Shown here: in pieces, positions 54,256-62,680 of the stretch
Layout of the letters: the number at the start of each line of letters is the position of its first letter
Numbering within the stretch: the first letter of the stretch is position 1
Source: Elusimicrobium sp.
GTDB taxonomy: Bacteria > Elusimicrobiota > Elusimicrobia > Elusimicrobiales > Elusimicrobiaceae
Assembly (NCBI GenBank): GCA_015062115.1
Contig: SUVG01000001.1
Coordinates: 124,001-188,000, forward strand
Length of the DNA stretch: 64,000 bases
Direction: 5' to 3'
Notes under the pieces: model-generated
Database searches by the model: none
Seen by the model: only the letters and a program-made list of their open reading frames with translations
Told to the model about the DNA's origin: nothing
Program-made: the position numbers and the translations under genes

Positions 54256-54290
54256 AATTCCCGCGTTTCTAGAGCGCGGGAATTTTTTTT
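54256..54290 (+). terminator. Terminator of rpsT
   Basis: ATTCCCGCG (54257-54265) and CGCGGGAAT (54275-54283) followed by T's to 54290. Confidence 0.9.
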
Positions 54291-54312
54291 GTCTTTTGGT
54301 TTCTTACCCAAC

Positions 54313-54347
54313 AAAAAAACTCCCCGATACTGCTTGGGGAGTTTTTA
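54313..54347. terminator. Terminator of the minus-strand 54369 gene
   Basis: ACTCCCC (54319-54325) and GGGGAGT (54336-54342) with A- and T-runs on the sides. Confidence 0.85.
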
Positions 54348-54368
54348 TAGTTAAATCCGAGAGAAGGC

Positions 54369-54866
54369 TTATTTTTGGGGGTCGTTTTCTTGGAGCCAAG
54401 TTACATCATGTACTTCCAAGAAAGGAAACTGTCTTTCTACGGCATTTTGAATCCCGTACAAGTTCAAGGCCTCTTTATCCAATTCAATCCAATACAAGTG
54501 ATTGCAGATTTTATAGGCTTCGTAATAGACACCTTCATTTTTCTTTTTCAGGTTGTACAAGTCTTCGTACAAATCTTCCAATCTGTAAGTTAAGGTTTGG
54601 TAAATAAAGTTTTCGGCTCTATCGCGGTTAGTAATGTCTCTTCTGGCATCTAAAGCCGTTTCTTTCAATACCGCATGACTACCGATAACCGCTTTAAGTT
54701 CGGCCTCTACGGAAGTGTTTTTGGCGGCCAAGTTTTTCAATTGGCTTTCCGCACGGGCGAAGTCAGCCTTGGCTTTAATAAGGTCTTCATTTACCTTGTC
54801 CGCCTGGGCAAACACACATAGCGGAGTAATGAGGGCCAACAATAAAACAAAAATAATCTTTTTCAT
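54369..54866 (-). CDS. Secreted helical protein of unknown function
   Basis: 165 residues with a signal peptide (1-20, ending VFA). Residues 22-75 are a Lys/Ala/Glu-rich coiled coil (KVNEDLIKAKADFARAESQL), and the remainder is aromatic-rich helix (YRLEDLYEDLYNLKKKNEG). No family recognised. Probably periplasmic. AGGAG is 7 nt before the ATG; it has its own terminator. Confidence 0.6.
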   Translation of the reverse strand: MKKIIFVLLLALITPLCVFAQADKVNEDLIKAKADFARAESQLKNLAAKNTSVEAELKAVIGSHAVLKETALDARRDITNRDRAENFIYQTLTYRLEDLYEDLYNLKKKNEGVYYEAYKICNHLYWIELDKEALNLYGIQNAVERQFPFLEVHDVTWLQENDPQK

Positions 54867-54951
54867 AGTTTTTTCTCCTTTTGAAATCTATCTTACTAAT
54901 AGGTTATCTTTTTATTCATAAAAAAACGAGAGCCACAAGACCCAGAACCCT

Positions 54952-54992
54952 CCGTTTTTTGGGCCTATATTTTTCTAGGCCCAAAAAAACGG
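54952..54992. repeat. Long imperfect inverted repeat
   Basis: 16 bases at 54952-54967 pair with 54976-54992 apart from one bulged base (six T's against seven A's); 8-nt loop. It overlaps the first bases of the MFS terminator stem. Confidence 0.65.
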
Positions 54993-55015
54993 CGCTCCGC
55001 AAGGAGCGCCGTTTT
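54983..55015 (-). terminator. Terminator of the nucleoside transporter gene
   Basis: CGGCGCTCC (54990-54998), loop GCAA, GGAGCGCCG (55003-55011); seven T's follow on the minus strand. Confidence 0.9.
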
Positions 55016-55031
55016 AAGTAAACATAGTTTA

Positions 55032-56330
55032 TTAGTTTTCGGCCGGGGTATGTTTGTATTTGAAAATAATAGCAAACAAAATAGCCACCACTAACGAGAA
55101 TCCGGCAAACACAAACCAAGAGTTGCTCCACCCTTGCATAATTTGTTGGGAAATCGCCGTCGGGTACACGCCGTTTACCATTTCGGCCGGATTCATATGG
55201 ACATTGACCAAAGAGTTAATTACTTTTTGGGCCGCCAAAGAACCGATTGCCGCGCCCAAACCGTTGGTCATCAACATAAACACGCCTTGCGCGCTGGAGC
55301 GGATAGACGGGTCGGTTTCTTGATCCACATACAAAGAACCGGAAACGTTGAAGAAGTCAAAGGCTACCCCGTATACAATCATGGAAGCAACCAAAAACAC
55401 GATACCGGTAGCCGTGGTGGGGTTACCGATACCCAAGAAACCAAAGCGCAAGAACCAGGCAAACATACTGATTAACATCACTTTCTTAATACCGTAGCGT
55501 TTCAAGAAGAACGGAATCAGCAAGATACACAAAGTTTCCGAAATTTGGGAAAGGGAAATAAGCGCATTGGCATTGTTAGCCCCCCAAGAACCGGCAAAGC
55601 CTTCCAAAGAGTTAAAACCGGTAATAAACGGGCCGGCAAAACCGTTGGTAATTTGCAAGGACATACCCAAAAGCATAGAGAAGATAAAGAAAATGGCCAT
55701 TTTCTTTTCTTTGAACAAAGCAAACGCTTTCAACCCCAACGCTTCAGCCAAAGTTCTGGCCGTGGTGGCCACCGGGCAGGCGGGCAAGGTAAAGCAATAA
55801 ACACCCAACAACAAGCCCAAAATACCGGAGAAATACCATTGGGTATAGCTGGTTTGGAAACCGGCAAAGTTGGTGGTTAACATAGCACAAATAAAACCGA
55901 CCGTCCCGAATACACGAATCGGCGGGAAAACTTTTACGGTATCCATATTGTTTTGGCGGAGTACCGTGTAGGCCACCGAGTTGGAAAGAGCAATCGTCGG
56001 CATATAGAAAGCCACGCTGACGGTATAAAGCGTAAACATAACGCCAAAGTTAATGACGGGTTGCGCACCGGCATACCCGGCACCGGCAATGGCCGCCGCC
56101 GCTAACAAATGGCACAAGCCCAACATTTTTTGAGCAGGAACCCAACGATCGGCCACAATACCCACTAACGCAGGCATAAAAATAGACACAAAACCTTGTG
56201 TCGCATAAAACAAACCAATCTTATCAGCAAATCCAGCCCCGGCTAAAAAAGTGCCCATGGAAGTTAAATAAGCACCCCAAAGCCCGAACTGAAGGAAGTT
56301 CATGACAGTCAAACGAATTTTGATATTCAT
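55032..56330 (-). CDS. NupG-type nucleoside:H+ symporter (MFS)
   Basis: 432 residues with 12 predicted helices. The N-terminus IRLTVMNFLQFGLWGAYLTSMGTF and the later GVAFDFFNVSGSLYVDQETDPSIRSSAQG are signatures of the NupG/XapB nucleoside permease family. It would import nucleosides with protons across the inner membrane. Adenosine deaminase (13.4 kb) and the PfkB kinase (59 kb) are possible downstream users. Substrate preference cannot be deduced. Own terminator, no partner gene. Confidence 0.85.
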   Translation of the reverse strand: MNIKIRLTVMNFLQFGLWGAYLTSMGTFLAGAGFADKIGLFYATQGFVSIFMPALVGIVADRWVPAQKMLGLCHLLAAAAIAGAGYAGAQPVINFGVMFTLYTVSVAFYMPTIALSNSVAYTVLRQNNMDTVKVFPPIRVFGTVGFICAMLTTNFAGFQTSYTQWYFSGILGLLLGVYCFTLPACPVATTARTLAEALGLKAFALFKEKKMAIFFIFSMLLGMSLQITNGFAGPFITGFNSLEGFAGSWGANNANALISLSQISETLCILLIPFFLKRYGIKKVMLISMFAWFLRFGFLGIGNPTTATGIVFLVASMIVYGVAFDFFNVSGSLYVDQETDPSIRSSAQGVFMLMTNGLGAAIGSLAAQKVINSLVNVHMNPAEMVNGVYPTAISQQIMQGWSNSWFVFAGFSLVVAILFAIIFKYKHTPAEN

Positions 56331-56485
56331 ATTCTTCTTAACCCGGACTCAACACCCGGGCCAGCACACGACGAACGCTCTCCTTCATAAATTTGGCAGG
56401 CCAATCCTGCCGTTAAAACCATTGTACAAAAAAAGATATAATATAGGAAACACACCGGCCCAGGCCGACCCCGGAGGTTATACTT

Positions 56486-56980
56486 ATGGCAGATTATAGT
56501 TTTGATGTTGTGTCCAAAGTGGACTTAAATGTTATTGCGGAAGCCGTCAGCGCCGCCAATAAAGAAATCACAAACCGCTACGATTTCAAAGGCACCAATT
56601 CCTCTATTGAACTCAACCAAAAAGACAATGAGTTAAAATTGGCGTCCAGCGATGAATACAAAGTAAACACTTTGCGTGATATTATTTTTACCCGTATCGC
56701 CAAACGCGGTATTCCGCTTAAAAACATGCAACCCCAAAAAATCGAAGCGGCCTTGGGCGGAACCGCCAAACAAACGGTAAAAATTCAACAAGGTATCCCT
56801 TCCGATAAAGCCAAAGAAATTTCCAAAGCCATCAAAGATGCCAAATTAAAAGTTTCCGCTTCTATTCAAGGGGATCAACTGCGTGTTTCCTCTAAATCTA
56901 AAGACGAATTGCAAAACACCATGGCCGTTTTACGCAACGGAGATTACGGTGTGGAATTGCAATTTACCAACTATCGGTAG
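56486..56980 (+). CDS. YajQ-family nucleotide-binding protein
   Basis: 164 residues. The family pattern is complete: YSFDVVSKVDLNVIAEAV, ITNRYDFKG, a central KIEAALGGTAKQ.VKI and C-terminal LRVSSKSKDELQ. YajQ proteins bind cyclic di-GMP or other nucleotides and RNA in some species; whether this one does is unknown. GGAGG lies before the ATG. It is followed by the TPR gene 4 nt later, so the two are one operon with a TATAAT at 56437-56442. Confidence 0.95.
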   Translation: MADYSFDVVSKVDLNVIAEAVSAANKEITNRYDFKGTNSSIELNQKDNELKLASSDEYKVNTLRDIIFTRIAKRGIPLKNMQPQKIEAALGGTAKQTVKIQQGIPSDKAKEISKAIKDAKLKVSASIQGDQLRVSSKSKDELQNTMAVLRNGDYGVELQFTNYR

Positions 56981-56984
56981 GTTT

Positions 56985-58244
56985 ATGCAGAAAGTACTGA
57001 TCCTCTGTTTGGTTTTACTTTTAACGGCTCCGGCGGCCTTTGCTAACCCGGCGGCTGCCGGTTTGGAGTTCTACAAAAAAGAACTGGTAAATTTTCACCC
57101 CGAAAATAACCGCGAAACCCGCGCCTATGCCAAATCCTTGGCGGACGGCCTGGGTACTTGGGCCCGCCAAAACGAAAATCAACCCGCCGCCAAAGATGCC
57201 CTCCTGATGCAAGCGCGCCTTTATTTGCGTGCACAGGAAAACGGACTTGCGTTTGTTACTTTATTCAAACTGCGCAACCTCTATCCGCAAATGGATATGG
57301 CCCTGTTAAAACCGTTACTGGCCGACACTTTGCCTGCGTTGCCCAAAGAACAACGCAACCTGGCTCTTCGTTTATTTTCGGCTACGCTCCCGGCAGATGC
57401 CCAAACACCGCAAGACCGCGAAGCCGAAATGCTCTATGCGCTTTCCAAAATCTCGGGAAAGGAAATGTACCCGGCTATTACCCAAGCATTTGAAGATTTC
57501 TTCGCCCGTAACCCGAATCATAAAAGCAACGACCGCGTAGAACTGTGGTATGGCGATTTGCACCGCGCAAACGGCAACTATTTAGCCGCTATTGTGCAGT
57601 ACAAAAAAACCCACGAGCTCTACCCGAAATCTCCCTACAAAGCGGCCAGTTTACGCATGGTGGGTGATGTATATGCCGGAGATTTGAAAAATACCGAAAA
57701 AGCCACCGAGGCTTACACCAGAGTTTTGCGCGAGTTCGAAGGCTCCAATGAAATCGGCATCGTCTATAAACACATGGCCATCATGGATGAAAACAACAAG
57801 AATTACGACAGCGCCCTCATCAATTACGATAAAGCCATTGAATTATTGGGCACAGCCCCCAATGCCTATGAAGCCTATCGCGGCAAAGCCGATGTATTTG
57901 TAAAAATGAAAAATTACGAAGAGGCTTATAACCAACTGCACCAAACAGCCGCCGCTTATGCCGCGGAAGAAGACAAAGCCGTTTCGTGCTGGGTAAAGGC
58001 CGCCGAACTTGCTGAAAAACGCTTACGCGAACCGGCCAAATACACCCAAACCTTGGAAAAAGCCCTCTTGGCCTACCCCAAAGGAACTCAAGCGCCCGAA
58101 CTCATGTTTGATTTGGCACAAGGATACGAAGATCAAGGCAAAACCGCCCAAGCCATTGAGATTTATAAAAAACTCATCATCAACTATCCTACGGATAAAC
58201 GCGCTTCCCGCGCCCAAGGCAAATTAAACAAGTTACAAAAATAA
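56985..58244 (+). CDS. Secreted TPR protein (YbgF/BamD-like arrangement)
   Basis: Start at ATG 56985 (GGTAGG upstream), where a signal peptide MQKVLILCLVLLLTAPAAFA begins; the frame to 56883 overlaps yajQ and has no start signal. 419 residues. At least six TPR pairs can be seen from about residue 50 to the end (ANGNYLAAIVQYKKTHELYP, NYDSALINYDKAIELLG, GKTAQAIEIYKKLIINYP). The spacing of P-ending helical pairs is like CpoB/BamD-type outer-membrane assembly proteins, but no diagnostic motif was found. Probably periplasmic. Confidence 0.75.
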   Translation: MQKVLILCLVLLLTAPAAFANPAAAGLEFYKKELVNFHPENNRETRAYAKSLADGLGTWARQNENQPAAKDALLMQARLYLRAQENGLAFVTLFKLRNLYPQMDMALLKPLLADTLPALPKEQRNLALRLFSATLPADAQTPQDREAEMLYALSKISGKEMYPAITQAFEDFFARNPNHKSNDRVELWYGDLHRANGNYLAAIVQYKKTHELYPKSPYKAASLRMVGDVYAGDLKNTEKATEAYTRVLREFEGSNEIGIVYKHMAIMDENNKNYDSALINYDKAIELLGTAPNAYEAYRGKADVFVKMKNYEEAYNQLHQTAAAYAAEEDKAVSCWVKAAELAEKRLREPAKYTQTLEKALLAYPKGTQAPELMFDLAQGYEDQGKTAQAIEIYKKLIINYPTDKRASRAQGKLNKLQK

Positions 58245-58257
58245 TTTTTCTAAAAAG

Positions 58258-58288
58258 AAAAACCCCCGATTACTCGGGGGTTTTTTGT
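58258..58288. terminator. Bidirectional terminator after the TPR gene
   Basis: CCCCCGA (58263-58269), loop TTAC, TCGGGGG (58274-58280), T-run to 58286. Confidence 0.9.
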
Positions 58289-58297
58289 TTATAAATT

Positions 58298-58861
58298 TTA
58301 GGGCATTTTATAACGGGCCCAACCCCAGGGCTCCTCGTAATAAGTGGCACTTTCCAATTTCTCGCAGAAGTCTCCCGCTTTAATGGTAGAAGTTCCGTTG
58401 CGGGCTTCTACACATCTCATAAAGTCCTGTTCATTTTGGGTTACACTCCAACTAAACCCGTTGCACTTATATTTCCCCTCGCTCCATACGGCCGTTATAC
58501 TTCCCCCGGCATTATTGGAAGAGTTGTTATTCAAAACGACAATAAAATTTTTCCCTTTCCGGATAGAGTCCCCCGCACCCGTAATCAGTTGGCAAACATT
58601 TCCGCCCGTACCGGCAGAAGTTTTAACGGGTGTAAGGGGTAAGTCCAAATCCAAGGAAGAAAAATCATCACAAAAACGGCCGTTTGCCATAAAATAAACT
58701 TTTTGAGCCTGGAGTACCGACCGAACGGCTGTTTTTAATTGGGAGTTGCGGCTTTCCCACACAGAGCGTTCATATTGAGGAAGCGCGATGGCCGCCAAAA
58801 TACCCAAAATCAAAACAACCACTAACATTTCTATCAGCGTGAAACCCAATTTCTTTTTCAT
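58298..58861 (-). CDS. Type IV pilin-like protein
   Basis: 187 residues. MKKKLGFTLIEMLVVVLILG carries Gly-1, Phe+1 and Glu+5 of the prepilin site. The body has five cysteines (RFCDDF, NVCQL, YKCNGF, MRCVEA, DFCEKL), an odd number. It would be processed and assembled like the other pilins. AGAGGA precedes the ATG by 9 nt, and an extended -10 (TGT-TATAAT) lies at 58892-58884. Confidence 0.92.
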   Translation of the reverse strand: MKKKLGFTLIEMLVVVLILGILAAIALPQYERSVWESRNSQLKTAVRSVLQAQKVYFMANGRFCDDFSSLDLDLPLTPVKTSAGTGGNVCQLITGAGDSIRKGKNFIVVLNNNSSNNAGGSITAVWSEGKYKCNGFSWSVTQNEQDFMRCVEARNGTSTIKAGDFCEKLESATYYEEPWGWARYKMP

Positions 58862-58883
58862 ATTCGATTTATCCTCTACGTCT

Positions 58884-58892
58884 ATTATAACA
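58884..58892 (-). promoter_or_regulatory. Extended -10 promoter of the 58861 pilin
   Basis: TGT-TATAAT on the minus strand, no -35; leader of about 15 nt with AGAGGA. Confidence 0.6.
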
Positions 58893-58911
58893 CTTTTGAA
58901 AAAATCGGCAT

Positions 58912-58939
58912 AAAAAAACCGCCCTTAGCCGGGCGGTTT
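58912..58939 (-). terminator. Terminator of the M23-bactofilin-PfkB operon
   Basis: AAACCGCCC (58916-58924) and GGGCGGTTT (58931-58939); seven T's follow on the minus strand. Confidence 0.88.
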
Positions 58940-58957
58940 ATATTAAAAATTCCAAGC

Positions 58958-59866
58958 TTAAAATTTAAGCATAGAAGTATATTCCTTCAAGCGTTTGTTA
59001 ATATCGCGGCGGGTTAAATTGGCCAAACGATCCACACTGAAAGATTCAATCGTAAACGAAGCCATCACGTTTCCAATCATCATGGCGCGTTTAATGGCTT
59101 GCAAGGTGTTCCAGTTCTTTTGGCTGGCCAGGTAACCGGTAAAACCACCGCCAAATGTATCACCTGCACCGGTGGTATCGTGCACATGTTCCAAAATATA
59201 CGGCGGAAGTTGGGCAATACCTTTTTTGCTTACCAACATGGAACCGTTGGAACCCAATTTGATAATGGCGTATTTTACACCTTGTTTCAAAAGCAGGCGG
59301 CCCGCTTTTACCAGGTTATATTCCCCGGTTAATTGGCGCGCTTCGGTTTCGTTTAAGAACAGAATATCAATCTTTTTAATAACCTTCATTAAGGTTTCTT
59401 TTTTGGAAGAAATCCAATAATTCATGGTATCGCAAGCCACTAAGCGCGGTTTTTTAACCTGCTTCAATACGGAAAGTTGAAGTTCCGGATCGATATTGGC
59501 TAAAAATACGGCCTTGGCATTTTTCTGTTCCGCAGTCAAAACGGGGTTAAAGTCCTGAAAAACATTTAAGTCCGTAAACTTGGTAACGGCCGTGTTGAAA
59601 TCTTTATCATAACTGCCGCCCCAATGAAAGGTTTTGCCTTTTTTAATTTCCAGTCCCGTCAAATCTACGCCTCTTTTAACAAAAGGCGCACGATCGGCTT
59701 CGGTAAAATCAGTCCCTACCACGGCCACGATGGAAGGCTGGGCATAGTAACTGGCGCAAATAGAAGAATAACTGGCCGCGCCGCCCAACACGCGTTTTAC
59801 ATGCCCGTTGGCATTTTCAATCGTATCAAAAGCAACCGACCCTACCACTAATATTTCGTTCGCCAT
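58958..59866 (-). CDS. PfkB-family carbohydrate/nucleoside kinase
   Basis: 302 residues. The N-terminus VVGSVAFDTIENANG with VLGGAASYSSICASYY and the signature DTTGAGDTFGGGFTGYL (catalytic Asp in GAGD) define the PfkB/ribokinase family. Substrate could be a sugar, a nucleoside or a pathway sugar phosphate; this cannot be decided. Placed last in an envelope operon, 3 nt after the SurA_N gene, which is an unusual spot for such a kinase. Confidence 0.88.
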   Translation of the reverse strand: MANEILVVGSVAFDTIENANGHVKRVLGGAASYSSICASYYAQPSIVAVVGTDFTEADRAPFVKRGVDLTGLEIKKGKTFHWGGSYDKDFNTAVTKFTDLNVFQDFNPVLTAEQKNAKAVFLANIDPELQLSVLKQVKKPRLVACDTMNYWISSKKETLMKVIKKIDILFLNETEARQLTGEYNLVKAGRLLLKQGVKYAIIKLGSNGSMLVSKKGIAQLPPYILEHVHDTTGAGDTFGGGFTGYLASQKNWNTLQAIKRAMMIGNVMASFTIESFSVDRLANLTRRDINKRLKEYTSMLKF

Positions 59867-59869
59867 AGA

Positions 59870-60553
59870 CTAGTCCTGTAAGAAGGTTTCGATTTCTACT
59901 TTTTCGTTGAAATCATCAAAGAACCCTTGTTGGGCCGTTTCCATTTTGCTATCCATCAACTGGTTGGCAAAATCTTTTTTATTCTTTTCAAAATCTTTCA
60001 TATTGCCGTGTTGCACATGGTAGGCATGTTTGATTTCGGCGGGAGTCAATTTGTAAAAAGAATACAACACCCCGCGGAAACGGTTGGATAAAGCACCGCG
60101 GCGAAGTTGGTTTTCAAATTCCATCGGTGTTAAACCGGTAGATTGTTTGATAGCAGCTTCGTAAGCAGCCTTGTTAAATTGCCCGTTTTGTGCAAAGAAC
60201 GGCGAGGTTTGAATTTCGTAAGCCACTTCGTAATCGGACACACTCAAACCCGCTTTTTCGACGGCCTGATTCAATACTTCTTCGCTGATTAAAGAGGCTA
60301 ACATTTGTTGGCGTAAAAATTTCAGGATATTTTCGTCCACATCGATACCTTGGTTGCGAAGGATACGGGCACGGTCTTCGGTAACGCGGTACAAAAGGCG
60401 GTTTTCGATTTCCTGAGAACCCACGCGGGCGGCTACGGAACTGAAATCGCCGCGGCTATAGGCATCTGCGCCCAAGTACACGATGCTTCCTAAAAAGAAA
60501 GCCAAGGTGATGATGAGAATACTTTTTTTATGTGTAATTAAAAACGAAATCAT
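59870..60553 (-). CDS. Membrane-anchored SurA/PpiD N-terminal-domain protein, no isomerase domain
   Basis: 227 residues. A signal anchor (12-32, IITLAFFLGSIVYLG) is followed by a helical chaperone-like domain typical of the N-terminal part of PpiD/SurA (VGSQEIENRLLYRV, EEVLNQAVEKAGL, SPFFAQNGQFNKAAYEAAIK). A parvulin peptidyl-prolyl isomerase domain, expected after about residue 200, is absent; the protein ends in a short acidic helix. It would act as a periplasmic chaperone tied to the inner membrane. Between bactofilin and PfkB, gap of 16 nt. Confidence 0.78.
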   Translation of the reverse strand: MISFLITHKKSILIITLAFFLGSIVYLGADAYSRGDFSSVAARVGSQEIENRLLYRVTEDRARILRNQGIDVDENILKFLRQQMLASLISEEVLNQAVEKAGLSVSDYEVAYEIQTSPFFAQNGQFNKAAYEAAIKQSTGLTPMEFENQLRRGALSNRFRGVLYSFYKLTPAEIKHAYHVQHGNMKDFEKNKKDFANQLMDSKMETAQQGFFDDFNEKVEIETFLQD

Positions 60554-60569
60554 ATTTTTCGCTCCCTAG

Positions 60570-60959
60570 TTATTTATCTTCTTCCGGCTCGTCGGTAGCA
60601 GTTTCTTCCCCACCGCCGATTTTGCATTGTCCGTCAATGCGGCCGCCTTCTTCTACAATCATTTTTTTGGCGCGGATATCGCCTTGAATAGAGGCTTGAG
60701 CCAATACTTCCAACATTTCGGCACAGACATTTCCTTCAATCACGCCTCCACAAACCACAATTTTTCCGGTTACATCTCCCACAATTTTGCCGTCCGTACC
60801 CACGATTACGTGGCGGGCATTATCCACAGAACCTTCCAAGGTGCCGTCCACGCGCAAAGAACCTTGCACGCTCAGCGTCCCTTGGAAATAACATTCCGCG
60901 CTCACAACAGAAAAATGTTCGCCGGAAGAAAAATCAGAGTCTTTTTTCAAAAATCCCAT
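60570..60959 (-). CDS. Bactofilin
   Basis: 129 residues. A central right-handed beta-helix is evident from the G.L.V.GSLRVDGTLEGSV, GKIVGDVTGKIVVCGGVIEGNV pattern, with short disordered ends (acidic tail EEDK). Bactofilins form nucleotide-free filaments and recruit cell-wall enzymes. The gene directly follows an M23 peptidase gene, the standard pairing that links bactofilins to peptidoglycan shape control. Confidence 0.93.
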   Translation of the reverse strand: MGFLKKDSDFSSGEHFSVVSAECYFQGTLSVQGSLRVDGTLEGSVDNARHVIVGTDGKIVGDVTGKIVVCGGVIEGNVCAEMLEVLAQASIQGDIRAKKMIVEEGGRIDGQCKIGGGEETATDEPEEDK

Positions 60960-60974
60960 ACGTCCTCCTAAAAA

Positions 60975-61895
60975 TTACTTAAAATAGTTTCGCGGATTAA
61001 CGGCTTGGCCGTCCTTCCACACTTCATAATGCAAATGCGTGCCGGTAGAACGACCGCTCGAGCCCATGGTGGCAATTACCGCCCCGCGTTTTACCACATC
61101 TCCCGCTTTTACGCGGATATCCGTGGCGTGGGCATAAAGGGTGGAATAACCAAAACCGTGATCCACCAAAATAGCCTGCCCATAACTGGGCACCCACCCC
61201 GCGTGACGCACGACTCCGTCCGCCGTTACAAAAATGGGGCTGTCCGGCTTGCCGGCAAAATCTAACCCGTTGTGGCGTTTGGTGGTGCGTCGGCCGAACG
61301 GATCCAACCGGTAGCCAAAACCCGAACTAATCCGCGCCGTGGACGGACGGATAGACGGAGTGGAGTTTAAGCCTTCGCGTCGGTTGGCAAAGTACCAGGC
61401 GATTTCCTGGAAGCTGGCCAGGCGCGCTTTGGCAGTTTCTTCGATTGAATCGATGTATTTTTCAAATTCTACGGCATCTAAATCTTTCAAATCTTTGCCC
61501 AAAAGTTCCTGGGCGCGGGCATCTTCTTTGGCTTTGGCATCTTCCCACCCTTTGGGCAGGTTAATAAATTTACCGCCCGGCATACCCAGCATTTGGCGCA
61601 TTTGGGTATCGGTGGTGCGGGTCATCTCCAAATAACGACGGCCACGCTCCAACTCGTCGGCAATCAATTTCATTTTCACGCGCATGAGTTCGTTGTCGGC
61701 TTTGGTGATATTATAGTCGTACCCGCGGATAAAAAATAAAAATCCGCACAGGGTTACCGCCAACCACGCCACTCCCGCTAACAGCAACGTAACCACACGC
61801 ACTTTGAACTTAACAGGGGAACTCAGGCGAGGCATCAACATGATGTCCACCCGTTCTCCCAATACGCGGCTCAAAGAATTGATTATTTTACCCAT
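60975..61895 (-). CDS. M23 metallopeptidase with membrane anchor and coiled coil
   Basis: 306 residues: a transmembrane helix near 35-55, a coiled-coil segment (about 65-160), and a C-terminal LytM/M23 domain with HNGLDFAG and HLHYEV zinc motifs plus the catalytic His in VDHGFGYSTLYAH. It is inserted in the inner membrane and cuts peptide cross-links in peptidoglycan. First gene of the bactofilin operon. No ribosome site; a -10 box ends 7 nt before ATG 61895, so leaderless translation is predicted. Confidence 0.93.
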   Translation of the reverse strand: MGKIINSLSRVLGERVDIMLMPRLSSPVKFKVRVVTLLLAGVAWLAVTLCGFLFFIRGYDYNITKADNELMRVKMKLIADELERGRRYLEMTRTTDTQMRQMLGMPGGKFINLPKGWEDAKAKEDARAQELLGKDLKDLDAVEFEKYIDSIEETAKARLASFQEIAWYFANRREGLNSTPSIRPSTARISSGFGYRLDPFGRRTTKRHNGLDFAGKPDSPIFVTADGVVRHAGWVPSYGQAILVDHGFGYSTLYAHATDIRVKAGDVVKRGAVIATMGSSGRSTGTHLHYEVWKDGQAVNPRNYFK

Positions 61896-61902
61896 CTTTT
61901 GT

Positions 61903-61911
61903 ATTCTATCA
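61903..61911 (-). promoter_or_regulatory. Extended -10 box directly before the M23 gene
   Basis: TGA-TAGAAT on the minus strand with 7 nt (ACAAAAG) to the ATG. Confidence 0.6.
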
Positions 61912-61955
61912 TATACAGAGCCCTTACAGGGCGGTTTTCGTAAAAAGGAGAATCT

Positions 61956-62444
61956 ATGAAAAAATTGTTATGGACTGTTGCCCTGGCTGTATTTGCCGGT
62001 GCCTGTATGTTCAAACCCCTTCCGGAAGTTCCGGTATTGGGTGATGTAGAATTGCCTGTTGTCGCCGAAGAAGAAGTCATTTGGAAATCGGCCGATTACA
62101 AAGGCAAACCCATGATTATGGTTTTTATGGGGTCTTGGTGTCCTTATTGCAAAAAGAGCATGCCCGCCGTTCAAGCCGCCGCCGAAGCCTATGGCGATAA
62201 AGCGGAAATTGTAGCCGTGTTTGTAGACCAAGATGCCAAAACCGTGCAAGAAGTAGCCCAAGAACACGAATTTACCGTAAAATCTTTGTATGCCGGCGGT
62301 GCCGCTGCCCAAGCGTTGGGTGTATCGGGCTTGCCCCATGCTATTTTGTTTGATAAAAAACATCAAATTGTAAAAACATGGGAAGGTTTCAGCCCCTCTT
62401 TGGAAACGGAATTCAAAGAACAATTGGAAAAACGCACCAAATAA
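61956..62444 (+). CDS. TlpA-like thioredoxin-fold lipoprotein
   Basis: 162 residues. The signal ends in a lipobox (VFAGAC, Cys17), so it is anchored in a membrane. GSWCPYCKKSMP gives a CPYC active site (DsbA/TlpA-like), and VSGLPHAILFD is the cis-Pro region. It would reduce or oxidise thiols in the periplasm. AAGGAG before the ATG. Divergent from the M23-bactofilin operon, with a terminator behind. Confidence 0.85.
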   Translation: MKKLLWTVALAVFAGACMFKPLPEVPVLGDVELPVVAEEEVIWKSADYKGKPMIMVFMGSWCPYCKKSMPAVQAAAEAYGDKAEIVAVFVDQDAKTVQEVAQEHEFTVKSLYAGGAAAQALGVSGLPHAILFDKKHQIVKTWEGFSPSLETEFKEQLEKRTK

Positions 62445-62456
62445 ACTTTTTCTTAT

Positions 62457-62482
62457 CCCCCGTCCAAAAACGGGGGATTATT
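62457..62482 (+). terminator. Terminator of the TlpA-like gene
   Basis: CCCCCGT (62457-62463) and ACGGGGG (62470-62476) followed by ATTATTTTA. Confidence 0.8.
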
Positions 62483-62515
62483 TTATATTTAGAAAACGAA
62501 ATAAAAAAATAAAAG

Positions 62516-62544
62516 TTTGCTTTTGCGTGTAAATTTGTTATAAT
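62516..62544 (+). promoter_or_regulatory. Promoter of tRNA-Leu
   Basis: Extended -10 TGT-TATAAT (62536-62544) with a fair -35 TTTGCT (62516-62521) at 17 nt. Confidence 0.7.
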
Positions 62545-62562
62545 AAATGTACACGATTTCAT

Positions 62563-62646
62563 GCCGGGGTGCTGGAATTGGTATACAGGATAGTCTCAAA
62601 AACTATTGCCCGCACGGGCTTAAGGGTTCAAGTCCCTTCCCCGGTA
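62563..62646 (+). tRNA. tRNA-Leu (anticodon CAA), CCA not encoded
   Basis: 84 nt. Acceptor GCCGGGG/CCCCGGT (terminal G-T pair), anticodon stem ATAGT/ACTAT with loop CTCAAAA, long variable arm GCCCGCACGGGC, T arm AGGG-TTCAAGT-CCCT. Anticodon CAA reads the leucine codon UUG. The 3' end is followed by AAA instead of CCA. Confidence 0.95.
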
Positions 62647-62654
62647 AAATTTAG

Positions 62655-62680
62655 AAAACCACCTGAAAAGGTGGTTTTTT
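62655..62680 (+). terminator. Terminator of tRNA-Leu
   Basis: AAAACCACCT (62655-62664), loop GAAA, AGGTGGTTTT (62669-62678) and T's. Confidence 0.9.
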
